Assembly: GCA_956465555.1 (NCBI GenBank)
Contig: OY101125.1
Span: 1,056,501-1,120,500 of the forward strand
DNA from: Nitzschia sp. pyKryTriq1
Lineage: Eukaryota > Bacillariophyta > Bacillariophyceae > Bacillariales > Bacillariaceae
DNA length: 64,000 nt
Reading direction: 5' to 3'
Under the pieces are notes generated by a model, which did no database searches, was not told the origin of the DNA, and saw nothing but the letters and a program-made list of their open reading frames with translations. This document shows positions 23,394 to 32,379 of this stretch, in pieces (the stretch's first letter is position 1; the number at the start of each line of letters is the position of its first letter). The translations under genes were made by a program, and so were the position numbers.

Positions 23394-25337
23394 TCAAGAG
23401 GCAGCGGCTTCCAGAGTACTGTTTCGACTTTGAGTATCCAAAAGAAACCTGGCCCAGTGACGTTCACTGATAATACCCCCTCCCAAACATTCTGCATACT
23501 CCGTATAAAATACCGCATACTGACCAGGAGCTAGACCTCCATCCTTGGCCTCCAAGGTAACGATTCCTTCATCATCTTCCAAAATTTGAAGGGTTCCTTG
23601 GACTAAGTTGGGCCCATGCCGAATCTTGAGAAAGACATGGATCTTGTGGAATGCCCCACCATCTTCTGTTGGGGGGACACCGGCAATCCAGTGAATGTTT
23701 TCGACATGAAATTCCGATCGAGCCTGTGTAAAGACGTCTTCGTCGTATTGATTGCTGGCAAAGACAGCATTTTGGGCGGGATCCTTCGCCACCACATACC
23801 AGGGACCTCGACTCGTAGCCAGTGGGAACAAGGACTGCCCAATTCCCTTACGTTGTCCGACGGTATGATACCAAACCCCGTCGTGACGACCAATAATCTC
23901 ACCCGAGACCGCATCCACAATATCCCCTTGTTGTTTTCCCAAGTGACTCTCAAGAAAATCTCGAAACTTGATTTTCCCCAAAAAGCACAATCCTTGGGAA
24001 TCTGGACGTTGCCGATTTGGCAATTCAAAGTGATCTGCGAGTTCTCGGACCTGCGACTTTTGCAAATGACCAATAGGAAATAACATTCGTTTCAACTGCG
24101 ATTGATCCAAGGCGCACAAAAAGTACGATTGATCCTTGACCGGATCGGGCGCCCGGACCAAAGCCACGGGATGCCCCGGATCCTCCCGCTTCAATTGCGC
24201 ATAATGACCACTGGCCACATACTCGTATTCCTCTGGATTAATACTATCCAAGAAGCAACCGAATTTGACCCGTGAATTACACAAGATATCTGGATTGGGC
24301 GTTCGTCCGGCCGCTGCCTCTTGAAGAGTGTGTTGCATGACTTTTTGATGATATTCTTCTTGTAGGGACATGATTTTCAATGGAACTCCAGCTTGATCAC
24401 ACACTTGCTGGCAAATCGCAACATCGTCTTCCCAAGGACATTCTCCCAGATGAGCCAATTCGTCTTCGAGCCAAATTTTTAAATAGAATGCCGTGACATC
24501 GTAGCCATCTTGTTGCAATAGTCGAAGAGCCACCGAGGAATCCACACCGCCCGACAATAACAAAGCGACTGTTGGCTTGGTCTTGGGAGTTGTCGTGGAC
24601 TGTTCTGTAGCAACTATCTCCCGCTCCTCTTCTTCTATTATTTCTCCCATCAATTGTTGTTGCACTACCTGTAACATGTTGGCCAGTCCATCATTTCGGC
24701 CCGGCGATAAGGCGGATTGGACACCCAATTTCTGAGCAATGGTGGTAGGATCCAAAGCGAGTGTTTCTGAGAGTCTTTTGGTTCGCAAATATTCGGCTAG
24801 GAGCGCCAAAAGTCCCCGACTGACAATGGCATCCGAGTTTCCAATCAAACGGATAGTACTTGGTGTGCCTTGCTTCTCGTCCTCCTCCTCATTTTTGTTG
24901 TCGACCACCACTGATGCCGATACGTAGACGGTTGCCACACATCCAGAAACGCGCGTCAATGGTGGATTGCTCTCACTACTGCTTGGACTCGCTTGTTCCC
25001 ACGCCAGTCCGTATCGTACCAATTTTTGTTGGATGGACTCGACGGAAGAATCATCCTCTTTGGCGTCGTGGGCAAAACATACTACTCGAGGTTGACCACG
25101 AGAACGTCTGGATCGTCGCGGCTGCTGGTGGCAGTTCTGGATAAAAGGCAAAAACGAAAAGCTTCTTGCTTGATGCTGCTGCTGCTGCTGATGCTGATGC
25201 TGATGCTGATAATAATAATAATTCTTGTGGTTGTTCGTCGGTAGAAGAAAGGCCTCCACGACACCCGAGAAATCGCTGTTTCGAGTCGTCACACACCATG
25301 CCACCAAGAGAAGAATAAACATCCCAAACGACAGCAT
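23394..25337 (-). CDS. mnmA: Plastid tRNA 2-thiouridylase with fused SufE-like domain (SufE-MnmA)
   Basis: Single exon, 647 residues from an ATG at 25337. The N-terminus is a signal peptide ending VVEAFLLP, the plastid-type cleavage motif, then a His/Gln-rich transit stretch. Residues ~95-205 form a SufE-like sulfur-acceptor domain: LTRVSGCVATVYVS carries the expected reactive Cys, then IRLIGNSDAIVSRGLLALL. From ~255 the MnmA domain begins: LLLSGGVDSSVALRLL (PP-loop), NPDILCNSRVKFGCF (first catalytic Cys) and SQGLCFLGKIKF (second Cys). MnmA puts sulfur on U34 of Lys, Glu and Gln tRNAs. In bacteria sulfur reaches it from IscS through a Tus relay or directly from a desulfurase. Here the SufE domain plausibly takes persulfide from a plastid SufS desulfurase and passes it within the same chain. 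All core motifs are intact. Confidence 0.93.
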   Translation of the reverse strand: MLSFGMFILLLVAWCVTTRNSDFSGVVEAFLLPTNNHKNYYYYQHQHQHQQQQQHQARSFSFLPFIQNCHQQPRRSRRSRGQPRVVCFAHDAKEDDSSVESIQQKLVRYGLAWEQASPSSSESNPPLTRVSGCVATVYVSASVVVDNKNEEEDEKQGTPSTIRLIGNSDAIVSRGLLALLAEYLRTKRLSETLALDPTTIAQKLGVQSALSPGRNDGLANMLQVVQQQLMGEIIEEEEREIVATEQSTTTPKTKPTVALLLSGGVDSSVALRLLQQDGYDVTAFYLKIWLEDELAHLGECPWEDDVAICQQVCDQAGVPLKIMSLQEEYHQKVMQHTLQEAAAGRTPNPDILCNSRVKFGCFLDSINPEEYEYVASGHYAQLKREDPGHPVALVRAPDPVKDQSYFLCALDQSQLKRMLFPIGHLQKSQVRELADHFELPNRQRPDSQGLCFLGKIKFRDFLESHLGKQQGDIVDAVSGEIIGRHDGVWYHTVGQRKGIGQSLFPLATSRGPWYVVAKDPAQNAVFASNQYDEDVFTQARSEFHVENIHWIAGVPPTEDGGAFHKIHVFLKIRHGPNLVQGTLQILEDDEGIVTLEAKDGGLAPGQYAVFYTEYAECLGGGIISERHWARFLLDTQSRNSTLEAAAS

Positions 25338-26175
25338 GCCGACGTAATACAGAGAGCCTTCACGGGTCCGAAGATGACTTCTTCAAATTAAAACTTGGAT
25401 GATTCAATCACAAGAGGAAGGCTGATGGTGGCGATGATGATTCATGTCATGGCGAATGGCGAAACATGAAAGATGAAAGATGATGTAACATACTGTAGGA
25501 TGGCATGGGTGGCGGCAGGAGGGTTGCAAGCGGTTGGCACTTGGCACTTTTTCGACTTTTTTGGATGGGTGCGATCGTGAAGTGCATACTCGTACGGATG
25601 GACGGTCGGTCGATACTGTACCAGTACTGTACCGCGGTACGTTACCAGTACTGCAGTACCAGTACTGTAGTCTGCTGTACAGCGGTAGTCTCCCCCATCC
25701 CGACCGGACCACGGAGTGACGATGCAGTACCAGAGTACTCGAACCTACGTCACCGTACAAGTCTGGTACTCCAGGTACGTACGACTAAGTATCATCCCTG
25801 CGATACACCCAGTAAAAAGAACGCTACGTAGGTACTCGTAATAATCAGAGATTGAAAACACATATATCTCCACATAGACCCTGTCCTAAGTAACCGTGCG
25901 ACCGGCGATTCTGTCATCTAAATGTCTGTGTAATAATATGAGTAGGGTACTTAGGAGGAATTGCGTTGGAACGGCCTTCCCGCCGGGAGGATTGACACTT
26001 CCTGGGAAATACAGCTGGATTTTAGCTGTGTGGAACATACAACATCATGTTGTACTACAGGGTTTGTTTGCGTCGACCAGAACAGAATGTGCAATCATCG
26101 ATCCTCATTTCTTTTTCTACCTCGTTTGGTTGCTGCTAAAAGTAACTCAAGAGATACTACTGTACAGACTCAATC
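25338..26175. other. Divergent intergenic region with GTAC cluster
   Basis: 838 bp between the starts of SufE-MnmA (minus) and PP2C (plus). A dense cluster of GTAC cores lies at 25614-25690 (repeated CCAGTACTG and CTGTACCAG units) and again at 25715-25780. Frames of about 110 residues are present but have no domain and overlap the cluster, so I reject them as genes. Confidence 0.5.
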
Positions 26176-27378
26176 ATGTTTTCATCATGGGCAAACGCTA
26201 TCTTCGGCGGCGAAGGAGGGAACAGCAATGAACCCATCACTACCAAAACGACGGAACGAGGTCGGATCGAAAAGGGCGGAATGGGCGGTTATGCCTTTAG
26301 TGGAATGCAAGGATGGCGTGTTACCATGGAAGATTCTCACATGGTCTCCACCAACATTCCCGTCCAGGGTGGTAACAAGACCTTGTCCCAAGGACATGCC
26401 ATTTTTGGAGTCTTTGATGGACACGGCGGTGATTTTACCGCGAACTACACGTCCGCAAGTTTTCTCGAAATCTTTTCCAAGAGCGCTGCTTTGAAGAAGT
26501 ATGCCAACATGAAACCTAGTGAACAGGCCAATGTTCCAGGGATTAATTTGTTGAAACAGGCACTCACAGACACATTTTGTCAGCTGGATGTGGCGATTCG
26601 AAAAATGCAAAACAAGCGAAACGAAACCATCATGGCGTGGGCGGAAAGCGACCCCGAAAAGGTGGCCGCATCGCGTATGCGAATGGAACGATCTGGTTCA
26701 ACCATTGTGGTGGTCATGGTGACCCCCTCGCACATCCTCTGTGCCAACGCAGGAGATTCTAGAGCTGTCCTGCGAAGAGATGGACGAGTCTTGCCGTTGA
26801 GCTTTGATCACAAGCCACAAAATGCCGCTGAATTTGAACGAATCAATGCTGCCGGCGGATTTGTTAAGAGCAAGCGCGTCGACGGAGACTTGGCAGTGAG
26901 TCGGGGTCTAGGAGACTTTTCCTACAAGAGCATTGAAGGTCTACCTGTTCGGGAGCAAAAGGTCATCCCAAATCCGGAATTTTGCGTGTATCCTCGGGAT
27001 TCGAAACGAGATGAATTTGTGATTTTGGCCTGCGATGGTATCTGGGATGTCGCTACGAATGAAGAGTGTGCAGACTTCGTACAAGGTTTACTCGAAGAGG
27101 GTGAAAATGATCTGGGCTTGATTTGCGAAGAAGCTTTGGATACGTGTTTGGAGAAGAACAGCCGGGATAATATGACGATGGCTATGATCACATTTGATGG
27201 AGCAAAGACAGCCAAAGGATTGGGTGGAAACAACGCTGTATGGAAACGACGCACAGCGAGACACGCACGACACTTTGAGCGATCTGCTAAAATGGTGGCA
27301 ACCAAAGCCGCCGCCGGCGTGGGTCTGTCGTTTGGGGGCGATGGCGCAGCCCAAGCGGTCGGCGCTGGTTCCAGATAG
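26176..27378 (+). CDS. PP2C-family Ser/Thr protein phosphatase
   Basis: Single exon, 400 residues from an ATG. It is a metal-dependent (PPM) phosphatase that removes phosphate from Ser/Thr. Motifs run in canonical order: GWRVTMEDSHM, FGVFDGHGGDF, LCANAGDSRAVL, FDHKPQ, GDLAVSRGLGDFSYK, LACDGIWDV and RDNMTMAMI. All metal-binding aspartates (MED, DGHGG, CDG, DN) are present, so it should be active. A ~20-residue insert (AALKKYANMKPSEQANVPGI) follows the DGHGG motif. The C-terminal ~50 residues are basic and Ala/Gly-rich and may guide location. No signal peptide is seen, so a cytosolic or nuclear place is likely. Confidence 0.95.
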   Translation: MFSSWANAIFGGEGGNSNEPITTKTTERGRIEKGGMGGYAFSGMQGWRVTMEDSHMVSTNIPVQGGNKTLSQGHAIFGVFDGHGGDFTANYTSASFLEIFSKSAALKKYANMKPSEQANVPGINLLKQALTDTFCQLDVAIRKMQNKRNETIMAWAESDPEKVAASRMRMERSGSTIVVVMVTPSHILCANAGDSRAVLRRDGRVLPLSFDHKPQNAAEFERINAAGGFVKSKRVDGDLAVSRGLGDFSYKSIEGLPVREQKVIPNPEFCVYPRDSKRDEFVILACDGIWDVATNEECADFVQGLLEEGENDLGLICEEALDTCLEKNSRDNMTMAMITFDGAKTAKGLGGNNAVWKRRTARHARHFERSAKMVATKAAAGVGLSFGGDGAAQAVGAGSR

Positions 27379-27968
27379 AGGAACCCAGCCGCCGTTGTTC
27401 GCTCAAAGGAATCATTCCATGCACTCATTCCTTTGAAACGCAGTTTGCGAGGATGGGGCCGCCACGCGTCCTGTTCGGGCAGTATTGAAACCTCGCGCTA
27501 TACCAGTAGCGGTTGAGTATATTAGTTGTTCATAAAGGGGTAATCCTCGTCAATGAGCTTCGGAGGACGAAGAAACAACCTACGAGTACATATAATGGTA
27601 ACATAGATTTAACATAGAAAGCTGGCAAGGACTCCAAGAAAAAGAAATGGCACCAAAGCTGCGTCTGGTCATACTAGTTTCTGCTTTTATTGGTGCCAAT
27701 ACCGGTACCAAAAGTACGTGTACTGTCACATTACAAGCTACTCCGTAGTACTGCACAATACGATGTAAGTAATATCGTGCGGTTGTACTCATAGTCTTTG
27801 AACTTATCCTGTTCTACGATTGAGAACTTGGGAGTATGTTGTCGTCTTTCTCCTAGCTAGTAGAGAAATGGAAACAGTATCGATTTGCATGAGTCCCTTT
27901 GTTTTGGGCTTGGTAGTCCTGGTCTTCGTCATTCCAAGTCTATAGAGTAGTTCAACTCCTTGGCATGT
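27379..27968. other. Convergent intergenic region
   Basis: 590 bp between the PP2C stop and the histidine-phosphatase stop. It contains a palindrome-rich ACCGGTACC motif near 27699-27709 and several GTAC cores to about 27780. No gene is supported. Confidence 0.45.
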
Positions 27969-28925
27969 TCATAGCTCATTATTTGGTTCAAATGTCTCGT
28001 CAATCTGTGTAAGGATAATTGGGCGTCGACAATCCTCCCCTCCTGCTGTATCTTTGTCCCCCCAGCTTAATCGATACCGCCGCATTTCACAATTATCGAA
28101 CCTCGACTCCACTGGCTTCTTGTTGCCACTACGTGTACTACCGGCAGTATGAGGCGACGACGAGCGTCCATCACGAAGTACCACCAGAGGATGGTCGTTC
28201 ATCGCGTAGCGGAGAATACCACCGTGGCTCACCAAAAGGATGTTATCTTCGGGGCGTTCCATCAACCATTTGAAACCTAGATATCCTCGTTCGGCAGCCG
28301 CACCCAAATCTTCCATCACGGTTGTCCACAAGGCATCTTCCTCGTGATCCAACTCTCCAAAATCCCAGTGCGGAAACAATTCTGCCAGTTCCGATTTCGT
28401 TCGTCGTTTGGCATTTAACATGTCTCCATTGACTTCGCGAAAATGCTCGTAACATACTCGAAGAACATTCCCACCATCAGAGGCCGTTAGCGGAGGATGC
28501 ACGTGATCGGCAGTTTCCAAGGCTCTCGACAAGGAACTGCTCACCACCAACCGAACGGAACTACCGAATTCCAATAATGACAACCGTGCTGCTTGCGCTT
28601 GCCTTCTCCCCTCCTCCGTCAAAGCCGCATCCAAAACATCATCCTCTCGCATCAAGGCGATAAATTCTTCCATACTGCAACCATTGGCCTTGGCTACTTC
28701 TGCACGAGGATTATGCTGAGCCTGACCATGTCGGACAATGATCAACTCTTTCATGGCGGTGGCGCCCGTCGTCGTCGTCGTCGAAAGACCTCGTGGTGAT
28801 GTCGACGAGAGAATCAACAAAAAGGAGGGAAGCGCCCACTTATTCGTCTTCTTACTATTTGTGGATAGAAAAGTACGCGTACTCGCCCCGGCGAACGAAA
28901 TAAATCTTCGAACAAACGCTCTCAT
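27969..28925 (-). CDS. Histidine-phosphatase (phosphoglycerate-mutase-like) protein
   Basis: Single exon, 318 residues from the first in-frame ATG (28925; the frame continues nine codons upstream to a TTG). The N-terminus (MRAFVRRFISFAGASTRTF) is basic and amphipathic, suggesting mitochondrial import. The catalytic core starts with LIIVRHGQAQHN (RHG motif; the His is phosphorylated) and includes LVVSSSLSRALETADHV and the second catalytic His in LLVSHGGILRYAMN. The family covers phosphoglycerate mutases, broad phosphatases and regulators such as TIGAR; the exact substrate cannot be told. The spacing before the second His and the C-terminal extension resemble plant and algal PGM-like phosphatases rather than glycolytic enzymes. 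Confidence 0.88.
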   Translation of the reverse strand: MRAFVRRFISFAGASTRTFLSTNSKKTNKWALPSFLLILSSTSPRGLSTTTTTGATAMKELIIVRHGQAQHNPRAEVAKANGCSMEEFIALMREDDVLDAALTEEGRRQAQAARLSLLEFGSSVRLVVSSSLSRALETADHVHPPLTASDGGNVLRVCYEHFREVNGDMLNAKRRTKSELAELFPHWDFGELDHEEDALWTTVMEDLGAAAERGYLGFKWLMERPEDNILLVSHGGILRYAMNDHPLVVLRDGRSSSPHTAGSTRSGNKKPVESRFDNCEMRRYRLSWGDKDTAGGEDCRRPIILTQIDETFEPNNEL

Positions 28926-29206
28926 GCAGTTTGTTTGCACCAAGACCAACAATCAAAGGAATGGGTACTAGCCTGTCTACACTGTCGGTGTTGAAATGCA
29001 CTTTCTGGGCCCTCTACTAGAGACATCGGTCCGTGCGCTTCCGTGAGGAATAACACAGCGGGAAGGTTACGGAATAGGCAGGTGTAACACTACGGTGCCT
29101 TCAAATACCGACTCCGTGTACCACAATTCTTCGTAGACTTGCACGTAGAGCGTTGGAGTCGGTTTTGACTGGCACGAATAGTTTCTCACAAAACCCAGCT
29201 AGCCGC

Positions 29207-30503
29207 TGGCGCAGGCGCCAACAAACCCTCAACTCTCTCGGACACTGTAGACCGATGGTATAGTACTGTTAGTGAAATAATTCGTTGGCCTATGCCCCTG
29301 ATCGATTCCGATTTGCGTAGCAGGATCGTCCTCTCTCGGGGATACCCTTGGGTACATCTCCTTGCCTCGTCCTTGTCAAGGTGTGAAGGGATGGCGGGCG
29401 GGTTTTTAAAGCTAATTAATCTAGAATTCCGAAGTTGGGATTTGCGATACCGAGGTTGACTCGATGATCTTATGAGGTTCATTGGTCGTCTCTCTTGGTA
29501 TCGGTTTCGGGTTTGGGTGTTCGTTCGACTTCTTGTCTGTCCTTCGTTCGTTGGGGGAAGCCATGGCGCAGGCGCCAACAAACCCTCAACTCTCTCGGAC
29601 ACTGTAGACCGATGGTATAGTACTGTTAGTGAAATAATTCGTTGGCCTATGCCCCTGATCGATTCCGATTTGCGTAGCAGGATCGTCCTCTCTCGGGGAT
29701 ACCCTTGGGTACATCTCCTTGCCTCGTCCTTGTCAAGGTGTGAAGGGATGGCGGGCGGCTATTGAACTAGAAATCCAGCCTCATCTCGTCGCCTTGGTTG
29801 TTCGCGTCGGTTCCTGAAAGGTCGACCATGTCCTCAGCGAGGTTGCTTGTGAGTTCGATGATCTGGGGTCTGATGTACGCCATGAATGCGTTGGATCTCC
29901 ACCGCCCCAAAATCATGATCTTCATTTCTGAGTAGTTCCGTTGGCTAAGTGCTAGGGCCATGGCGGCGCCTGACCGTAGTGATTTCCAGGCCGCTGGGTT
30001 CGGGGACCCCGATCGCGTCGTCGGTGATGGTGAGAAAAGTCCCGAGGTGACCCAACCCAGTAACACCTACCAAGACGAAGCCCTCTTGGGTCTTCGCCAA
30101 GGTAATGTTGTGGACGAATTTGACTTCTCCTTCGTTCAAGGCTACCAACATTGTGGCGTCTCCACCTGAGGCTGCTACCTCGAGCTTCATCGTTTCGGTT
30201 GTTGTGTTGTTCGTCGGTTCGAGATTGTCGAGTGGTACCTCCGATTTCGCCTTCGCCCATGATCGGTCCTGTTGGATCCGCTCCTGGAGGAAATCCTTCC
30301 ACTTCGGGTTACTAGGTTGCGCCATTGAATGGTTTGAAAGTTGCTTTTAAAGCTAATTAATCTAGAATTCCGAAGTTGGGATTTGCGATACCGAGGTTGA
30401 CTCGATGATCTTATGAGGTTCATCGGTCGTCTCTCTTGGTATCGGTTTCGGGTTTGGGTGTTCGTTCGACTTCTTGTCTGTCCTTCGTTCGTTGGGGGTA
30501 GCC
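29207..30503. repeat. Tandem repeat unit, one copy internally deleted (R1-R2-R1-U-R2)
   Basis: Block R1 (~194 bp) occurs at 29207-29401 and 29565-29758. Block R2 (~161 bp) occurs at 29402-29564 and 30344-30503. The copies are almost identical; R2 differs at only a few sites (for example GTTCATTGG versus GTTCATCGG). The order R1-R2-R1-U-R2 is best read as two head-to-tail copies of a ~940-bp unit in which the first has lost the central part U (29759-30343). The U part carries the recombinase-like fossil listed next. R1 begins TGGCGCAGGCGCCA, itself a palindrome. High identity implies a recent duplication. Confidence 0.8.
29767..30066 (-). mobile_element. Tyrosine-recombinase-like fossil fragment
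   Basis: A ~100-residue minus-strand frame contains MILGRWRSNAFMAYIRPQII. This resembles the C-terminal active-site region of tyrosine recombinases found in DIRS/Ngaro-type retroelements and Cryptons (pattern GRW.S.AF..YIR). Only the end of the recombinase is present, no other element protein is recognisable, and it sits inside a recently duplicated unit, so it is a broken relic. The family assignment between DIRS-like and Crypton is open. The low divergence of the surrounding repeats suggests that the duplication, though not necessarily the insertion, is young. Confidence 0.5.
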
Positions 30504-30688
30504 ACGCCGATGGACTTGGGACTTTTTGTCTGATGAATAATTGTCTGAAAACATTGTGATGGGGGATCATCCAATTCCAAACTGAGCTTTCCACCTCTAT
30601 TATAAGCTTTGGCATTTGTTTCAACAGCAAAACACTCTGTTTACAATCGCATAGCAACTGACGGCCTTTTCGTCTGCTTGCCATCAAA

Positions 30689-32221
30689 ATGAAGGCCTCC
30701 ACTTCCACTGCTACGAAGAGAAGCCGACCATTCGACCGATGTAATTGTACAGCGAGGAGTTTCAAAGAAACCTTCTCCGTCGCGGTTGCGGTGTTCTTTA
30801 TGCTCGCAGTACCCACCGCGTTGTCCAAGAAACTCGTATTATTTGCGGGACCCCACAAGGCAGCATCCCAGAGCGTGGAGAGCTTCTTCTACAATCACGC
30901 ATCAGGATACGAAGGAACGACAATGGCGGAAGGATTGGAGGGCTGGCTGTGGCCCAAGGTGAACGAGGATTTGTGGGTAGACCAACACACTCCCATGGAA
31001 AAGTCTAGTATTTTCAATGCCTTGGTCACACAGGCAGATAATGCGACGGCTCAGATCATTTTGAAACGAGCGATTACAGACGCATGGGTTGCCTCCGAGC
31101 ACGGGATTATCATCGGTACATCCGAATTCGATCGCATCGGAAAAACTGGCTACACCCATCGCAATGGACTCTTAGCTATGCGGGGGATTTTGCAGCAACT
31201 AGGACTGGATCCTAAAGATGTGACGGTCGTTTTGAATTATCGGACTCCCCGTCGGGATCAATGGATTTCCATTTGGAAACACGCCGACGCGGATGTGCAT
31301 TACTATAAGTTCTTGTGTCATGGCAACGAAAAGGAACTACTCGAGCTCGTGGACACCTCCATGAATCCTTTGAAGCTGGCGCAGCTGTATCGAAAAGAAA
31401 AGTGGAATGTAGTCTTGATGGATATGAGTGGAGTGGATGCTATGGGAAAGGACATTTCCCATGCCATTGCGTGCGATGTTCTGGAACAAACGAAGTGTCA
31501 AGACGGTTTTGTGGTTCCAGTCATGCAAACCTACACGGAAAACTATGGTGACAAAGATTTTGGTTCCTTGGGCGACAAAGAGCAGCAAGATTTGGATCAG
31601 ATCTTCCTGGAACGAGATTGCTATTATGAACCATCGCTCCGAGACGACGGGGGATTTCAAATTCTCTACCGAGATACGATTTGGCAAGGATGTCTGCGAC
31701 CAGAAGAAAGCGAAGAAGAGGAGAAAACGCAACAAGAGCTCTATCAACATCTCTCCGATCCGGCGACTCTTTTGGATGCCATAAAGGCCCAAAAAGGGTG
31801 TGCCAAGAATGGCTTCAAGATGAATAATGTCTTAGTGGGCAAGAACTATACTTCAATGGTTGTTTCAACGATAGGTACAAAAAAAGATGAGGATGGGTCC
31901 ACCAGCGAAGTTGATGAGGAGGACGTTTTGGAAGGACTGCTCGGGGGAGAAGAGCCTTTGCTGGCAAAAAAGTCCAAGAATCGAGATTCTCCTTGGTTGA
32001 CGGCTTTCTTGGTACTGGTGGCCGGTTTCTTTGGAGTGTATCAGTTGCATCTCATCCAGCGGAATGGGAGGCGCCTTCATCATGGTCAACACAATGATCA
32101 GGGAGGGCAAGAACTGGTGGGTTTCTCGGAAAATAGCAATCCCGGCCTGTCAATTGCCTATCGGCCCGATGATTTGTCGCTAGATCCCCCGCCGGACAGT
32201 AGTGATGGGGATATTATCTAG
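30689..32221 (+). CDS. Sulfotransferase-like single-pass membrane protein, paralogue ST-A
   Basis: Single exon, 510 residues from an ATG. A signal/anchor segment (~24-45) precedes a luminal domain; a second hydrophobic helix lies near 431-450 (WLTAFLVLVAGFFGVYQLHL), followed by an acidic cytosolic tail. The luminal part opens with KLVLFAGPHKAASQSVESFF, which looks like the PAPS 5'-phosphosulfate-binding loop of sulfotransferases (G-x-x-K-x-x-S). Further on is NYRTPRRDQWISIWKH, similar to the R...S 3'-phosphate-binding motif. Shared with ST-B and ST-C: MNP..LA..Y...WNV...DM.G, the D-C-x-Y motif and a late W..C, so disulfide bonds are likely. The membership is clear; sulfotransferase activity is inference. 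A TATTATAAG motif lies ~90 bp upstream. Confidence 0.85.
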   Translation: MKASTSTATKRSRPFDRCNCTARSFKETFSVAVAVFFMLAVPTALSKKLVLFAGPHKAASQSVESFFYNHASGYEGTTMAEGLEGWLWPKVNEDLWVDQHTPMEKSSIFNALVTQADNATAQIILKRAITDAWVASEHGIIIGTSEFDRIGKTGYTHRNGLLAMRGILQQLGLDPKDVTVVLNYRTPRRDQWISIWKHADADVHYYKFLCHGNEKELLELVDTSMNPLKLAQLYRKEKWNVVLMDMSGVDAMGKDISHAIACDVLEQTKCQDGFVVPVMQTYTENYGDKDFGSLGDKEQQDLDQIFLERDCYYEPSLRDDGGFQILYRDTIWQGCLRPEESEEEEKTQQELYQHLSDPATLLDAIKAQKGCAKNGFKMNNVLVGKNYTSMVVSTIGTKKDEDGSTSEVDEEDVLEGLLGGEEPLLAKKSKNRDSPWLTAFLVLVAGFFGVYQLHLIQRNGRRLHHGQHNDQGGQELVGFSENSNPGLSIAYRPDDLSLDPPPDSSDGDII

Positions 32222-32379
32222 TGTCCGGTGCCAGACAAGATATTGCAGGTGAATCTTTGTTGGGTAGAGTACGAAGTAAACTAGATATTTCCTGTACGAA
32301 TACTGTGAGTTCTCTAAAAAAATAAAAAGAATTGGCATCGTCATTGTGAATCTGCTGGCATGGTGAGACGCTTTCAAGC

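Noticed and set aside
25896-26231. 111-residue frame reaching into PP2C
   Set aside because: Overlaps the strong PP2C start in another frame; no family match.
30187-30858. 223-residue minus-strand frame across the repeat end and ST-A start
   Set aside because: It is antisense to ST-A and crosses repeat R2; no consistent protein family.
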